From JBFKQC01 sp041627895 (GTDB lineage Bacteria; Pseudomonadota; Alphaproteobacteria; Rhodobacterales; Rhodobacteraceae), in the NCBI GenBank assembly GCA_041627895.1, contig JBFKQC010000005.1:34634-98633 (forward strand): a DNA stretch of 64,000 nucleotides, read 5' to 3'. Numbering within the stretch: position 1 is the stretch's first letter; every line of letters begins with the position of its first letter. The notes beneath the pieces were generated by a model. It ran no database searches and had not been told where the DNA came from. It saw only the letters and a list, made by a program, of their open reading frames with translations. Positions 35,697 through 43,633 of the stretch are shown piece by piece. The position numbers and the translations under genes were made by a program.

Positions 35697-36437
35697 ATGA
35701 CCGACCTCCCCGCCCGAACCGACCGCCGCCTCGGCCTGGTGATCGACCTCGACACCTGCGTCGGCTGCCATGCCTGCGTCGTCGCCTGCAAGGGCTGGAA
35801 CACCGAGAATTACGGCGCCCCGCTTGCCGATGCCGACGCCTACGGCGGCGATCCGGTGGGGGCCTTTCTGAACCGGGTGCACAGCTACGAGATCCAGCCC
35901 GATCAGGGCCCCGCCCAGCTCGTCCATTTTCCGAAATCCTGCCTGCATTGCCAGGACGCGCCCTGCGTCACGGTCTGCCCCACCGGCGCCAGCTACAAGC
36001 GCACCGAGGACGGCATCGTGCTGGTGAACGAGGCCGACTGCATCGGCTGCGGGCTTTGCGCCTGGGCCTGCCCCTACGGCGCGCGCGAGCTGGACCCGGC
36101 CGAGGGCGTCATGAAGAAATGCACGCTCTGCGTCGACCGGATCTACAACGAGAACCTGCCCGAGGAAGACCGCCAGCCCGCCTGCGTGCGGACCTGCCCC
36201 GCCGGCGCCAGGCATTTCGGCGACCTTGCCGATCCCGACAGCGACGTCAGCCGGCTGGTCGAAAGCCGTGGCGGCATCGACCTGATGCCGGAACAGGGCA
36301 CCAGGCCGGTCAACAAGTACCTGCCGCCGCGCGCCCGCGACGCCGAGATCGACGTGCTCGCACCGCTCCTCGCGCCGGTGGCCGAAGAGCCGCGCGGCCT
36401 TCTCGGCTGGATCGACAAGGCGCTGGAGCGCCTCTGA
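35697..36437 (+). CDS. soeB: SoeB-like 4Fe-4S ferredoxin subunit
   Basis: A 246-residue electron-transfer subunit with four cysteine clusters: CVGCHACVVAC, CLHCQDAPCVTVC, CIGCGLCAWAC, and the split CTLC...CVRTC, as in NrfC/DmsB-type proteins. It passes electrons from the molybdenum subunit to the membrane anchor. The 100-base gap after soeA is GC-rich and can form an imperfect hairpin, with no other gene in it. The stop overlaps the soeC start (TGATG). Confidence 0.87.
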   Translation: MTDLPARTDRRLGLVIDLDTCVGCHACVVACKGWNTENYGAPLADADAYGGDPVGAFLNRVHSYEIQPDQGPAQLVHFPKSCLHCQDAPCVTVCPTGASYKRTEDGIVLVNEADCIGCGLCAWACPYGARELDPAEGVMKKCTLCVDRIYNENLPEEDRQPACVRTCPAGARHFGDLADPDSDVSRLVESRGGIDLMPEQGTRPVNKYLPPRARDAEIDVLAPLLAPVAEEPRGLLGWIDKALERL

Positions 36438-37309
36438 TGCATCCCGCACCGTCGATCATCCTGTTCACCGCGCTTTCCGGTCTCGGCTTCGGCCTCCTTG
36501 CCTTTCTCGGCTTCGGCCAGCCGGGGGTCGAGGGCTGGCTCGCCGCGGTCTACTTCGCACTCGCCTTCGCCATGGCGGCGGGCGGGCTCGTCGCCTCGAC
36601 CTTCCATCTCGGCCACCCGGAACGCGCGCTCAAGGCGTTCACGCAATGGCGCACCAGCTGGCTTTCGCGCGAGGGTTGGCTGTCCTGCGCCGCGCTGGCG
36701 GTGATGGCGCTTTACGCCGCGCCGGTGGTCTTCGCGGGCATCCGCGTGGCCCCGCTCGGCTGGCTCGGCACCGCGCTGTCGCTGGCCACGGTCTATGCCA
36801 CGTCGATGATCTACGCCCAGCTCCGCACCGTCCCGCGCTGGCATCACTGGACCACGCCTGCACTGTTCCTGGCGCTCGCGCTCGCCGGCGGGGCGCTGCT
36901 GTCGGGCGTGATCTGGCTGGCGATCCTCCTGCTGCTCGCCACCGGCGTGCTGCAGTTCCTCGCCTGGAAGACCGGCGATGCAAGGCTGGCGCGAAGCGGC
37001 ACGACGCTCGCCACCGCCACCGGGCTCGGCCGGATGGGCCGGGTCCGCGCATTCGAGCCGCCGCATACCGGCGCAAGCTATCTGACCCGCGAAATGGTCT
37101 TCGTCGTCGCCCGCAGGCACGCGCTCAAGCTGCGCTCGATCGCGCTCGTCACCGGCTTCCTCGCGCCCGCGCTCATTCTGGTCCTGCCGTTCAGCCACGC
37201 GCTCGCCGCGCTTGCCGTCGCCAGCCACGTCGCCGGACTGCTGATCCTGCGCTGGCTGTTCTTCGCCGAGGCCGAGCATGTCGTCGGGCTGTATTATGGC
37301 CGCCGCTAG
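36437..37309 (+). CDS. soeC: SoeC-like DmsC-family membrane anchor
   Basis: A 290-residue membrane protein with eight hydrophobic segments. It begins MHPAPSIILFTALSGLGFGLLAFLG and contains STFHLGHPERALKAFTQWRTSWLSREG, a DmsC signature. It anchors the complex and passes electrons to quinone. The stop is overlapped by 14 bases by the start of the next gene, so the four genes are one transcript. Confidence 0.87.
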   Translation: MHPAPSIILFTALSGLGFGLLAFLGFGQPGVEGWLAAVYFALAFAMAAGGLVASTFHLGHPERALKAFTQWRTSWLSREGWLSCAALAVMALYAAPVVFAGIRVAPLGWLGTALSLATVYATSMIYAQLRTVPRWHHWTTPALFLALALAGGALLSGVIWLAILLLLATGVLQFLAWKTGDARLARSGTTLATATGLGRMGRVRAFEPPHTGASYLTREMVFVVARRHALKLRSIALVTGFLAPALILVLPFSHALAALAVASHVAGLLILRWLFFAEAEHVVGLYYGRR

Positions 37310-38291
37310 GCCGTTCCGCCCCGGATTCGACCCGCGCTGGCGGGGCGAGGAGGATTTCATCCTCGGGATCACCCGCGAAATCTGGGAACACCGCAGGATC
37401 GACAGCCTGACCGGGTACTACGCCCCGGACCTGGTGGTGCGCTCGCCGGCCTCGGTGGTGGTGGGCAATACCGGGATCATCGCCGCGACCGCGGCGACGC
37501 TTGCCGAGTTCCCCGACCGAGAGCTTCTCGGCGAAGACGTGATCTGGTGTGCCGCGGGCGCGTCCGGGTTTCTCAGCTCGCACCGGCTCTACTGCACCGC
37601 GACACATACCGGCGCCGGTCTCTACGGCCCGCCGACCGGCAGGCGGCTGGAATACCGCATCCTCGCCGATTGCTTCTGCCAGGCGAACGCGGTGCACGAC
37701 GAATGGCTGGTGCGCGACCAGGGCGCGATCGTCCGGCAGATGGGCGCGGACGTGCTCGGCTGGACCCGGGCTCTGATCGCGCGCGAAGGCGGGCCCGAGG
37801 CCTGCGTCCGGCCGCTGACACCCGCGACCGACCGGGCCGGGCCGTATTCCGGGCGCGGCAACGACGACCCCTGGGGGGCGCGGCTTGCAGATCTGCTGAC
37901 CCGGATCATGCAGTCCGAGTTCTCCGCGATCCCCGCCGAATACGACCGCGCCTGCGAGCTGGCCTATGCCGGCCATGTCCGGGCCCATGGCCGCGCCGCG
38001 GCCGACCGGCACTGGCTGTCGCTTCGCGCCGTCTTTCCCTCGGCCGCGTTCCGCATCGAACACGCAATGGGCGCCGAGACCCGGGCCATGCCGCCCCGCG
38101 CCGCCGTCCGCTGGCGCCTCGACGGCCGCCACGACGGCTGGAGCGCATTCGGCGCCCCGACCGGGGCAGAGGTCCACGTGATGGGCATCACCCACGCCGA
38201 GTTCGGGCCCTGGGACCTGCGCCGCGAATGGACGCTGATCGACGAAACCGCGATCTGGAAACAGATCCTGCTCGCCACCGGCGATCTCTAG
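37296..38291 (+). CDS. Double NTF2/SnoaL-like protein linked to soeABC
   Basis: A 331-residue soluble protein with two NTF2-like halves: residues about 18-145 (FILGITREIWEHRRIDSLTGYYAPDLVVRSP) and about 200-310. ATG 37296 lies within soeC, overlapping by 14 bases; an in-frame ATG at 37278 is also possible. The tight coupling to soeC suggests a role linked to sulfite oxidation, for example in assembly, but no function is known for it. The family is common in dehydrogenase operons of marine alphaproteobacteria, as far as I can recall. Confidence 0.72.
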   Translation: MAAARPFRPGFDPRWRGEEDFILGITREIWEHRRIDSLTGYYAPDLVVRSPASVVVGNTGIIAATAATLAEFPDRELLGEDVIWCAAGASGFLSSHRLYCTATHTGAGLYGPPTGRRLEYRILADCFCQANAVHDEWLVRDQGAIVRQMGADVLGWTRALIAREGGPEACVRPLTPATDRAGPYSGRGNDDPWGARLADLLTRIMQSEFSAIPAEYDRACELAYAGHVRAHGRAAADRHWLSLRAVFPSAAFRIEHAMGAETRAMPPRAAVRWRLDGRHDGWSAFGAPTGAEVHVMGITHAEFGPWDLRREWTLIDETAIWKQILLATGDL

Positions 38292-38322
38292 ACAGCGTCC
38301 CGCGATCTCCGTTTCACGGAAT

Positions 38323-38343
38323 CCGCCCTCTCCTGTTGGGCGG
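38323..38343. terminator. Possible terminator hairpin between the soe operon and znuB
   Basis: CCGCCC pairs with GGGCGG over a nine-base loop, 32 bases after the soe operon stop and on the far side of the convergent znuB stop. No strong T-run follows. The surrounding 177-base gap shows no gene. Confidence 0.35.
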
Positions 38344-38468
38344 GTGCAATTTCGCGGCGCGTCGCCGGACCGGCCGCGCTGGATACTGGCTTGCGCGCGC
38401 CCGGTCCGCGCGCACGATGTCTCGCCGGCACGTCCTCGGCAATGCCCCGCCGGGGCCCCGATATCCCG

Positions 38469-39251
38469 CTACCGCCGCGGCACCGCCAGCGACAGAAGAT
38501 ACAACGCCGCCGCCGCGCTGACGATGCTGGGCCCCGCCGGCGTGTCGCCGAACCACGACAGCGCCAGCCCGCCCGCCGCCGCCGCACCTCCCAGGCACAC
38601 CGCCAGCGCCGCCATCGCTTCGGGCGAGCGCGCCAGGCTTCGCGCCGCTGCGGCCGGGATGATCAGCATCGCCCCGATCAGCAGCGCGCCCACCACCTTC
38701 AGCGCCACGGCCACCACCAGCGCCAGCGCCAGCGTCAGCACCAGCCGCTCGCGCCGCGGGTCGATCCCGGCCGAGCGTGCCAGTTCCTCGCTCAGCGTCG
38801 CCGTCAGCAACGCCTGCCAGCGCCAGACCAGCAGCGCCGCTACCAGACCCGCGCCACCCCAGATCACCGCCAGATCGCCCCAGCCTACCGCCAGGATGTC
38901 ACCGAACAGGAACGTGCCAAGGTCGATCCGCGCCCCGCCCGAGACGGAAAACACCACCAGCCCGACCGCAAGCGCCGCATGGGCCAGAACGCCCAGAGTG
39001 GCGTCCATCGCATGGCCCCGCGCCTCCAGTTCAACGACCGCAAGCGCCATCGCCAGCGCCGCGGCCAGCGTGCCCCAGATCACCGACACGTCCAGCGCCA
39101 GCGCCAGCGCCACGCCCAGGATCGCCGCATGCGCCGTCGCATCGCCGAAATAGGCCATCCGCCGCCAGACCACGAATGCCCCCAGCGGCCCCGCCGCCAG
39201 CGCCACGCCGCAGCCGGCCAGAAGCGCCCGAACCAGGAATTCGTCCGGCAT
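38469..39251 (-). CDS. znuB: Zinc ABC transporter permease ZnuB
   Basis: A 260-residue ABC-3 family permease with about eight hydrophobic segments. The N-terminal LLAGCGVALAAGPLGAFVVWRRMAYFGDATAHAA is the classic start of ZnuB/manganese-type permeases, and VGALLIGAMLIIPAAAARSLARS is the family's C-terminal motif. It forms the inner-membrane channel of the zinc importer. The start overlaps the znuC stop by one base. Confidence 0.9.
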   Translation of the reverse strand: MPDEFLVRALLAGCGVALAAGPLGAFVVWRRMAYFGDATAHAAILGVALALALDVSVIWGTLAAALAMALAVVELEARGHAMDATLGVLAHAALAVGLVVFSVSGGARIDLGTFLFGDILAVGWGDLAVIWGGAGLVAALLVWRWQALLTATLSEELARSAGIDPRRERLVLTLALALVVAVALKVVGALLIGAMLIIPAAAARSLARSPEAMAALAVCLGGAAAAGGLALSWFGDTPAGPSIVSAAAALYLLSLAVPRR

Positions 39252-40000
39252 CAGTGCGCGGTCCCGTGATCGTGCACGTGGTCGTCGCCATGCGCGTGAG
39301 AGTGGTCATGCTCGTGCGGGTAAAGCGCCAGCGCCCCGCCGGTGCCATAGCCGAAAAGCGCGCGGTATTCAGGCGCGTCGCGCACCAGCCTCGGCGTGCC
39401 CTCGCAGCAGATATGGCCATTCAGGCAGATCACCCGGTCGGACGCGCTCATCACCACGTGCAGATCGTGGCTGACCATCAGCACGGCACAGCCGATCTCG
39501 TGGCGAAGCTCCTCGATCAGGCGGTAGAACTCGGCCATGCCGGGCTGGTCCAGCCCCTGCGTCGGCTCGTCGAGGATCAGGATGTCGGGCGCGGCCAGCA
39601 GCGCGCGCGCCAGAAGCACCCGCTGGAACTGTCCGCCCGACAGCGCCGCCATCGGCCGGTCCTGAAGCCCCGGCACACCGACCCGCTCCAGCACCCGCGC
39701 CGTCGCGGTACGGCTCTGGCGCTCGGGCAGCGACAGGAACCGGCCGACGCTCAGGGGCAGCGTAGCGTCGACCGCCAGCCGCTGCGGCACATAGCCGATG
39801 CGAAGCCCCGGCTTGCGCCGGATGGTGCCGGCCGTGGGCCGCAGCACCCCCAGCAGCGCACGGATCAGCGTCGACTTGCCCGACCCGTTCGGACCGACGA
39901 CGGTGACGATCTCGCCCGGCGCGATGGCAAGGCTGACATGCTCCAGCACCGGCGCGTCGCCATAGCGCACCGACATGTCGTCGGTCGCGATCAGCGTCAC
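39251..40000 (-). CDS. znuC: Zinc ABC transporter ATPase ZnuC
   Basis: A 249-residue ATPase. Walker A GPNGSGKST, signature LSGGQFQRV, Walker B ILILDEPTQGLD and the switch His in MVSHD are intact. The C-terminal tail (HEHDHSHAHGDDHVHDHGTAH) is strongly His-rich and could bind zinc. I chose the GTG at 40000, which overlaps the zur stop (GTGA); an in-frame GTG at 40021 is also open. Member of the zur-znuC-znuB operon. Confidence 0.9.
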   Translation of the reverse strand: MTLIATDDMSVRYGDAPVLEHVSLAIAPGEIVTVVGPNGSGKSTLIRALLGVLRPTAGTIRRKPGLRIGYVPQRLAVDATLPLSVGRFLSLPERQSRTATARVLERVGVPGLQDRPMAALSGGQFQRVLLARALLAAPDILILDEPTQGLDQPGMAEFYRLIEELRHEIGCAVLMVSHDLHVVMSASDRVICLNGHICCEGTPRLVRDAPEYRALFGYGTGGALALYPHEHDHSHAHGDDHVHDHGTAH

Positions 40001-40476
40001 GGCGCGGCGCAGGCGGGGCACAGCCCCACCGCCTCCAGGCTGACCCGCTCGACCGTGAATCCCAGCCGTGCCGCTTCCGCGTCCAGCGCGGAACGCACCG
40101 CGCCTGCAGGCGCCTCTGCCACCGCATCGCAGGCGCGGCAGATCAGGAAGGCAGGCGCATGCGCCTCGCCCGGATGCATGCAGGCGGCGAAGGCATTCAG
40201 CCGCCGGACACGGTGCGCCAGGCCATGCTCGACCAGGAAATCCAGCGCCCGGTAGGCCACCGGCGGCTGCTGGCCGAAGCCGTCGGCGCCCAGCCGCTCC
40301 AGCACCTCGTAGGCGCCGAGCGCGCGGTGCGCCTCGAGCAGGATTTCCAGCGTGCGCCGCCGGACCGGCGTCAGCCGCAGCCCGGCACCGCGGCAGACCC
40401 GTTCCGCGCGCGCCAGAACCTCGCCGGAACAGGCGCTGTGATCATGCTCGGCAAAGGCAAGCGGGGCGGCGGTCAT
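39997..40476 (-). CDS. zur: Zinc uptake regulator Zur (Fur family)
   Basis: A 159-residue Fur-family repressor. The winged-helix segment LRLTPVRRRTLEILLEAHRALGAYEVLERL is followed by PPVAYRALDFLVEHGLAHRV, then a zinc-binding part with two CxxC pairs (CRACD and CPACAAP). With zinc bound it would repress znuA and its own operon through the Zur box in the divergent gap. First gene of the zur-znuC-znuB operon. Confidence 0.9.
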   Translation of the reverse strand: MTAAPLAFAEHDHSACSGEVLARAERVCRGAGLRLTPVRRRTLEILLEAHRALGAYEVLERLGADGFGQQPPVAYRALDFLVEHGLAHRVRRLNAFAACMHPGEAHAPAFLICRACDAVAEAPAGAVRSALDAEAARLGFTVERVSLEAVGLCPACAAP

Positions 40477-40490
40477 CGACGATCACCTAT

Positions 40491-40500
40491 TGTTATAACA
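40491..40500. promoter_or_regulatory. Zur box between zur and znuA
   Basis: TGTTATAACA is a perfect ten-base palindrome within an AT-rich patch of the 71-base gap between the divergent zur and znuA starts. It matches the core of known proteobacterial Zur operators (GTTATnnnATAAC type), and its place suits control of both transcripts. The regulator is inferred from its neighbour. Confidence 0.65.
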
Positions 40501-40547
40501 TCACATCTTGTCTAAGGCTCCGCACAACTGCAGACAAGGACAATCCA

Positions 40548-41507
40548 ATGCGCGCGCTACTCGTGATCCTGACCGCCCTCGCCGCGCTTCCCGCCCGTGC
40601 CGAGCCGCCGCGCGTGCTGACCGACATCGCGCCGGTGCACAGCCTCGCGGCGCTGGTGCTCGGCGATCTCGGCACGCCGGAGCTTCTGCTGCCGGCCGGA
40701 GCCGATCCGCACGATTTCCAGATGCGCCCCAGCCAGGCCCGCGCGCTGGCCGAGGCCGATCTGGTGATCTGGATCGGCGAAGATCTGACCCCCTGGCTGC
40801 CCCGCGCGCTCGGCAACCTCGCCGGCGGCGCCCCGGCCTCGCTGGAGCTTCTGCAGCTCGATCCGCTGCCATCCCGGGTCCTTGGCAACCTGATCCTGCT
40901 GGAAGACCCCGCGCCGCGACCGCAGCTGGACGCCGACGACCCCGGCGCCGCGACGACGGAATCCCACGACGAGGACGCCCACGATCACGGCACGGCCGAC
41001 CCGCATGCCTGGCTCGACCCGCTGAACGCGGCCCGGTTCCTCGGCGCCATCGCCGGGGCGCTTGCCGCGGCCGACCCGGACAACGCCGCCGCCTACCGCG
41101 CCAATGCCGAGGCCGCGGCGCGGCGCATCGAGCGGCAGGCCGCCGACATCGCCACGCAGCTTGCACCGATGCAGGGCGCGGTGCTGATCCCCTACCACGA
41201 CGCCTACCGGTATTTCTTCGTCCGCTTCGGCCTCGACATCGCAGGCGGGCTGGCCGATGCCGAGGGCGTGCCGCCCAGCGCGGCGCGCATCGCCGACATC
41301 CGCGCCCGCCTCGCGCGCGCCGCGCGCGGCTGCATTTTCGCCGAACCCGGCGCCAATCCGGCGCTGATCGAAACGGCGGTCCCGGGCCCGCATGTCGGCA
41401 CCGGCATGCTCGACCCGCTCGGCCGCCACATCCCGCCCGGTCCGGACTATTACGAAACCTTGCTCACCGACCTGGCCCGGGCCATCGCCACCTGCCATCC
41501 CGGCTGA
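40548..41507 (+). CDS. znuA: Zinc ABC transporter substrate-binding protein ZnuA
   Basis: A 319-residue periplasmic protein with a Sec signal (MRALLVILTALAALPARA). The zinc ligands fit the ZnuA pattern: His in APVHSLAALV, the His of the DPHDFQMRPS motif, a short His/Asp loop (ESHDEDAHDHG) typical of ZnuA, DPHAWLDPLNA, and the late YHDAYRYF. AAGGA precedes the ATG. It delivers Zn2+ to ZnuBC encoded on the opposite strand. Confidence 0.9.
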   Translation: MRALLVILTALAALPARAEPPRVLTDIAPVHSLAALVLGDLGTPELLLPAGADPHDFQMRPSQARALAEADLVIWIGEDLTPWLPRALGNLAGGAPASLELLQLDPLPSRVLGNLILLEDPAPRPQLDADDPGAATTESHDEDAHDHGTADPHAWLDPLNAARFLGAIAGALAAADPDNAAAYRANAEAAARRIERQAADIATQLAPMQGAVLIPYHDAYRYFFVRFGLDIAGGLADAEGVPPSAARIADIRARLARAARGCIFAEPGANPALIETAVPGPHVGTGMLDPLGRHIPPGPDYYETLLTDLARAIATCHPG

Positions 41508-41535
41508 CCCGGGCGCCGCGCAAGCCATTCCGGAA

Positions 41536-41608
41536 GATCACAGGCGGCCGGCCCCGCCCGCCCGCAGCCGGAGGCGAGGACGGGAACATGGCGCGTGCCG
41601 AAGGCACT
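41536..41608 (+). repeat. Dispersed intergenic element, copy B
   Basis: Starts GATCACAGGC and shares a 40-base identical block (41547-41586) with copy A. It ends with a perfect five-pair stem GTGCC/GGCAC with a GAA loop (41595-41607). It lies between the convergent stops of znuA and the sugar ABC ATPase gene and ends 16 bases before the latter's last codon. Confidence 0.7.
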
Positions 41609-41623
41609 CTCCTCGGCAGCAGC

Positions 41624-42685
41624 CTACCGCAGCCGCGCCTCGGTTTCGGCGTCGAAAAGATAGGCATGACCCGGGTCGAACCGCACGCCGACCCGCGTGC
41701 CGTGCGGTACCGGCTGGTCCTCGCGCGCCTCGACGATCAGCCGGTCGCCGTTCGGCGCGTTCAGATAGACATAGGACACGCCGCCCAGCGATTCGGTCAG
41801 TTCCACCGCGTGGCTGTCGCCTTCGGGGTCGATCACCAGGTGGTTCGGCCGAAGCCCCACCGTCACGTCGCCGCCCTCGCCCGGCAGCGCGACCGACGTC
41901 ACGACGCCCGCACCGCCCAGCCCCGGCACGGTCACGCCGCCGCCCTTCACCTGGCCGGAGAAGAAATTCATCGACGGCGAGCCGATGAAGCCCGCGACGA
42001 AGCGGTTGTCGGGATTGCGGTAGAGATCCAGCGGCGCGCCCACCTGCTCGACCCGGCCGGCGCGCAGCACCACGATCTTGTCGGCCAGCGTCATCGCCTC
42101 GACCTGGTCGTGGGTCACATAGATCATCGTCGCGCCGATCTCGGAATGCAGCCGCGCGATTTCCACCCGCATTTCGACGCGCAGCTCTGCATCCAGGTTG
42201 GATAGCGGCTCGTCGAACAGGAACACTTCCGGCCCGCGCACGATGGCCCGGCCGATCGCCACCCGCTGCCGCTGCCCGCCGGACAGCGCCTTGGGCTTGC
42301 GCTTCAGCAACTGGTCCAGCCGCAGGATCCTCGACGCCTCGCCGACCTTCGAGCGAATCTCGGCCTTCGCCACGCCGTTCATGCGCAGGCCAAAGCCCAT
42401 GTTCTCCTCGACCGTCATGTGCGGGTAAAGCGCATAGGTCTGGAACACCATCGCCACGCCGCGTTCCGCCGGGTCGACCCGGGTGACGTCGCGCTTGCCG
42501 ATATGGATCGAGCCCGCGCTGGTCTCCTCGAGCCCCGCCACCATGCGCAGCAGCGTCGACTTGCCGCATCCCGACGGCCCGACGAAGACGCAGAACTCGC
42601 CATGCTCGATCTGCAGGTCCACACCGTGGATCACCTGGGTCTCGCCATAGCGCTTGATCGCGCCGTTCAGTGTCACACCCGACAT
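41624..42685 (-). CDS. UgpC/MalK-type sugar ABC transporter ATPase
   Basis: A 353-residue ABC ATPase. Walker A GPSGCGKST, Q-loop QTYALYPHMTV, signature LSGGQRQRV, Walker B FLFDEPLSNLD and the switch His in VTHDQ are intact, followed by the C-terminal TOBE/regulatory domain (FIGSPSMNFF...VGLRPNH) of CUT1 sugar importers. It would energise the permease pair encoded across the divergent promoter. It lies five bases after iclR, so expression is likely tied to the regulator gene. Confidence 0.88.
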   Translation of the reverse strand: MSGVTLNGAIKRYGETQVIHGVDLQIEHGEFCVFVGPSGCGKSTLLRMVAGLEETSAGSIHIGKRDVTRVDPAERGVAMVFQTYALYPHMTVEENMGFGLRMNGVAKAEIRSKVGEASRILRLDQLLKRKPKALSGGQRQRVAIGRAIVRGPEVFLFDEPLSNLDAELRVEMRVEIARLHSEIGATMIYVTHDQVEAMTLADKIVVLRAGRVEQVGAPLDLYRNPDNRFVAGFIGSPSMNFFSGQVKGGGVTVPGLGGAGVVTSVALPGEGGDVTVGLRPNHLVIDPEGDSHAVELTESLGGVSYVYLNAPNGDRLIVEAREDQPVPHGTRVGVRFDPGHAYLFDAETEARLR

Positions 42686-42690
42686 CGGAT

Positions 42691-43500
42691 TCAGCTCCCC
42701 GCTGTAGTCGTTTCGGTTCTGTTGTCTGGAAACCGCCAGTTCTCGGCTTCCTGCGCGATACGCTCCGCAACTGGCCGGATCGCCGGCACCAGCGCCTCCA
42801 GCGCCTCCAGATCCGTGCGCGCCGTCGACGAGGTCACCGACAGCCCGCCCAGAACCCGGCCCCGCCCGGTCAGAATCGGCAACGCGACGCAGATGATCCC
42901 CGGTTCGTGCTCTTCCCGGTCAAAGGCGTGCCCACGCGCGCGTACCGCCTCGAGTTCGGCCAAAAGGCATTCCCGGTCGGTCAGCGTCCCCGGGGTGAAC
43001 CGGTGATAACTCTGCTGGCTCAGTGCCTGTTCCAGTTCGGCCGGCGGCAGATGGGCGAGCATCGCCTTGCCGACGCCGGTGCAATAGGCCGGGCCCACCT
43101 TGCCGGCCTCGGAAAACATCTCGATCGGCCGCGCCGCGTTTCGCTTGTCGACATAAAGCACCTGGCCGTTGTCCAGCTGCGCCAGGTGCACCGTCTCGCC
43201 GATCTGCTGGCTCAGGGCGTCCAGATGGGGCCGCGCCACCGGCGCCAGCGACGATTGCGCCCAGGCGGCATGCGCCAGCCGCACCAGCCGGATGCCCAGC
43301 GCATAGGTCTGCCGGTCCGGATCGAGCGCCAGCATCCCCTGGTGCGTTAGCGTCTGAAGATGGCGGTAGAGCGTGGCCTTGGGATAGGGGCTCGCCTCCA
43401 GCAATTCCGCAAATCGCACCGGGCGCTCGAAAGACGCCACCTGGTCCAGCACGTCCAGCGCCTTGCCTACGGTCCCGTCGCCTGCCGCCCTGCCGGCCAT
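42691..43500 (-). CDS. IclR-family transcriptional regulator
   Basis: A 269-residue IclR protein. The winged helix-turn-helix is at about residues 10-65 (KALDVLDQVASFERPVRFAELLEASPYPKATLYRHLQTL), and the effector domain follows (VHLAQLDNGQVLYVDKR, AYCTGVGKAMLAHLP). It probably controls the divergent galactoside genes through the palindromes in the 133-base gap. ATG 43500 is chosen at the start of homology. Co-transcribed with the ABC ATPase gene. Confidence 0.85.
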   Translation of the reverse strand: MAGRAAGDGTVGKALDVLDQVASFERPVRFAELLEASPYPKATLYRHLQTLTHQGMLALDPDRQTYALGIRLVRLAHAAWAQSSLAPVARPHLDALSQQIGETVHLAQLDNGQVLYVDKRNAARPIEMFSEAGKVGPAYCTGVGKAMLAHLPPAELEQALSQQSYHRFTPGTLTDRECLLAELEAVRARGHAFDREEHEPGIICVALPILTGRGRVLGGLSVTSSTARTDLEALEALVPAIRPVAERIAQEAENWRFPDNRTETTTAGS

Positions 43501-43549
43501 GTGCCTATCCCATCCTCCCTGCTTTCCGTGCGGGCCATGCCGCAGGAAA

Positions 43550-43562
43550 CTGTTGACAACAG
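43550..43562. promoter_or_regulatory. Palindrome CTGTTG-A-CAACAG upstream of the galactoside operon
   Basis: Perfect six-base arms around one base. The palindrome contains TTGACA (43553-43558), a possible -35 element for the binding-protein gene, so a bound repressor would block polymerase. It lies between the IclR regulator and the operon and is a candidate operator for that regulator. Confidence 0.4.
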
Positions 43563-43581
43563 TAGCTGAGTCGAGGCATGG

Positions 43582-43595
43582 TTTCAATATAGAAA
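43582..43595. promoter_or_regulatory. AT-rich near-palindrome TTTCAATATAGAAA
   Basis: Twelve of fourteen positions are symmetric (TTTC...GAAA). IclR-type operators are often short AT-rich imperfect palindromes of this shape. It lies about 38 bases before the binding-protein start. Function inferred. Confidence 0.35.
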
Positions 43596-43633
43596 ACTAA
43601 GTCTCACATAATGGAACAACTAGGGAGGACACC

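Noticed and set aside
32681..35803. 1040-codon open frame antisense to soeA
   Set aside because: It lies wholly opposite a clearly homologous molybdoenzyme gene and has no recognisable domain.
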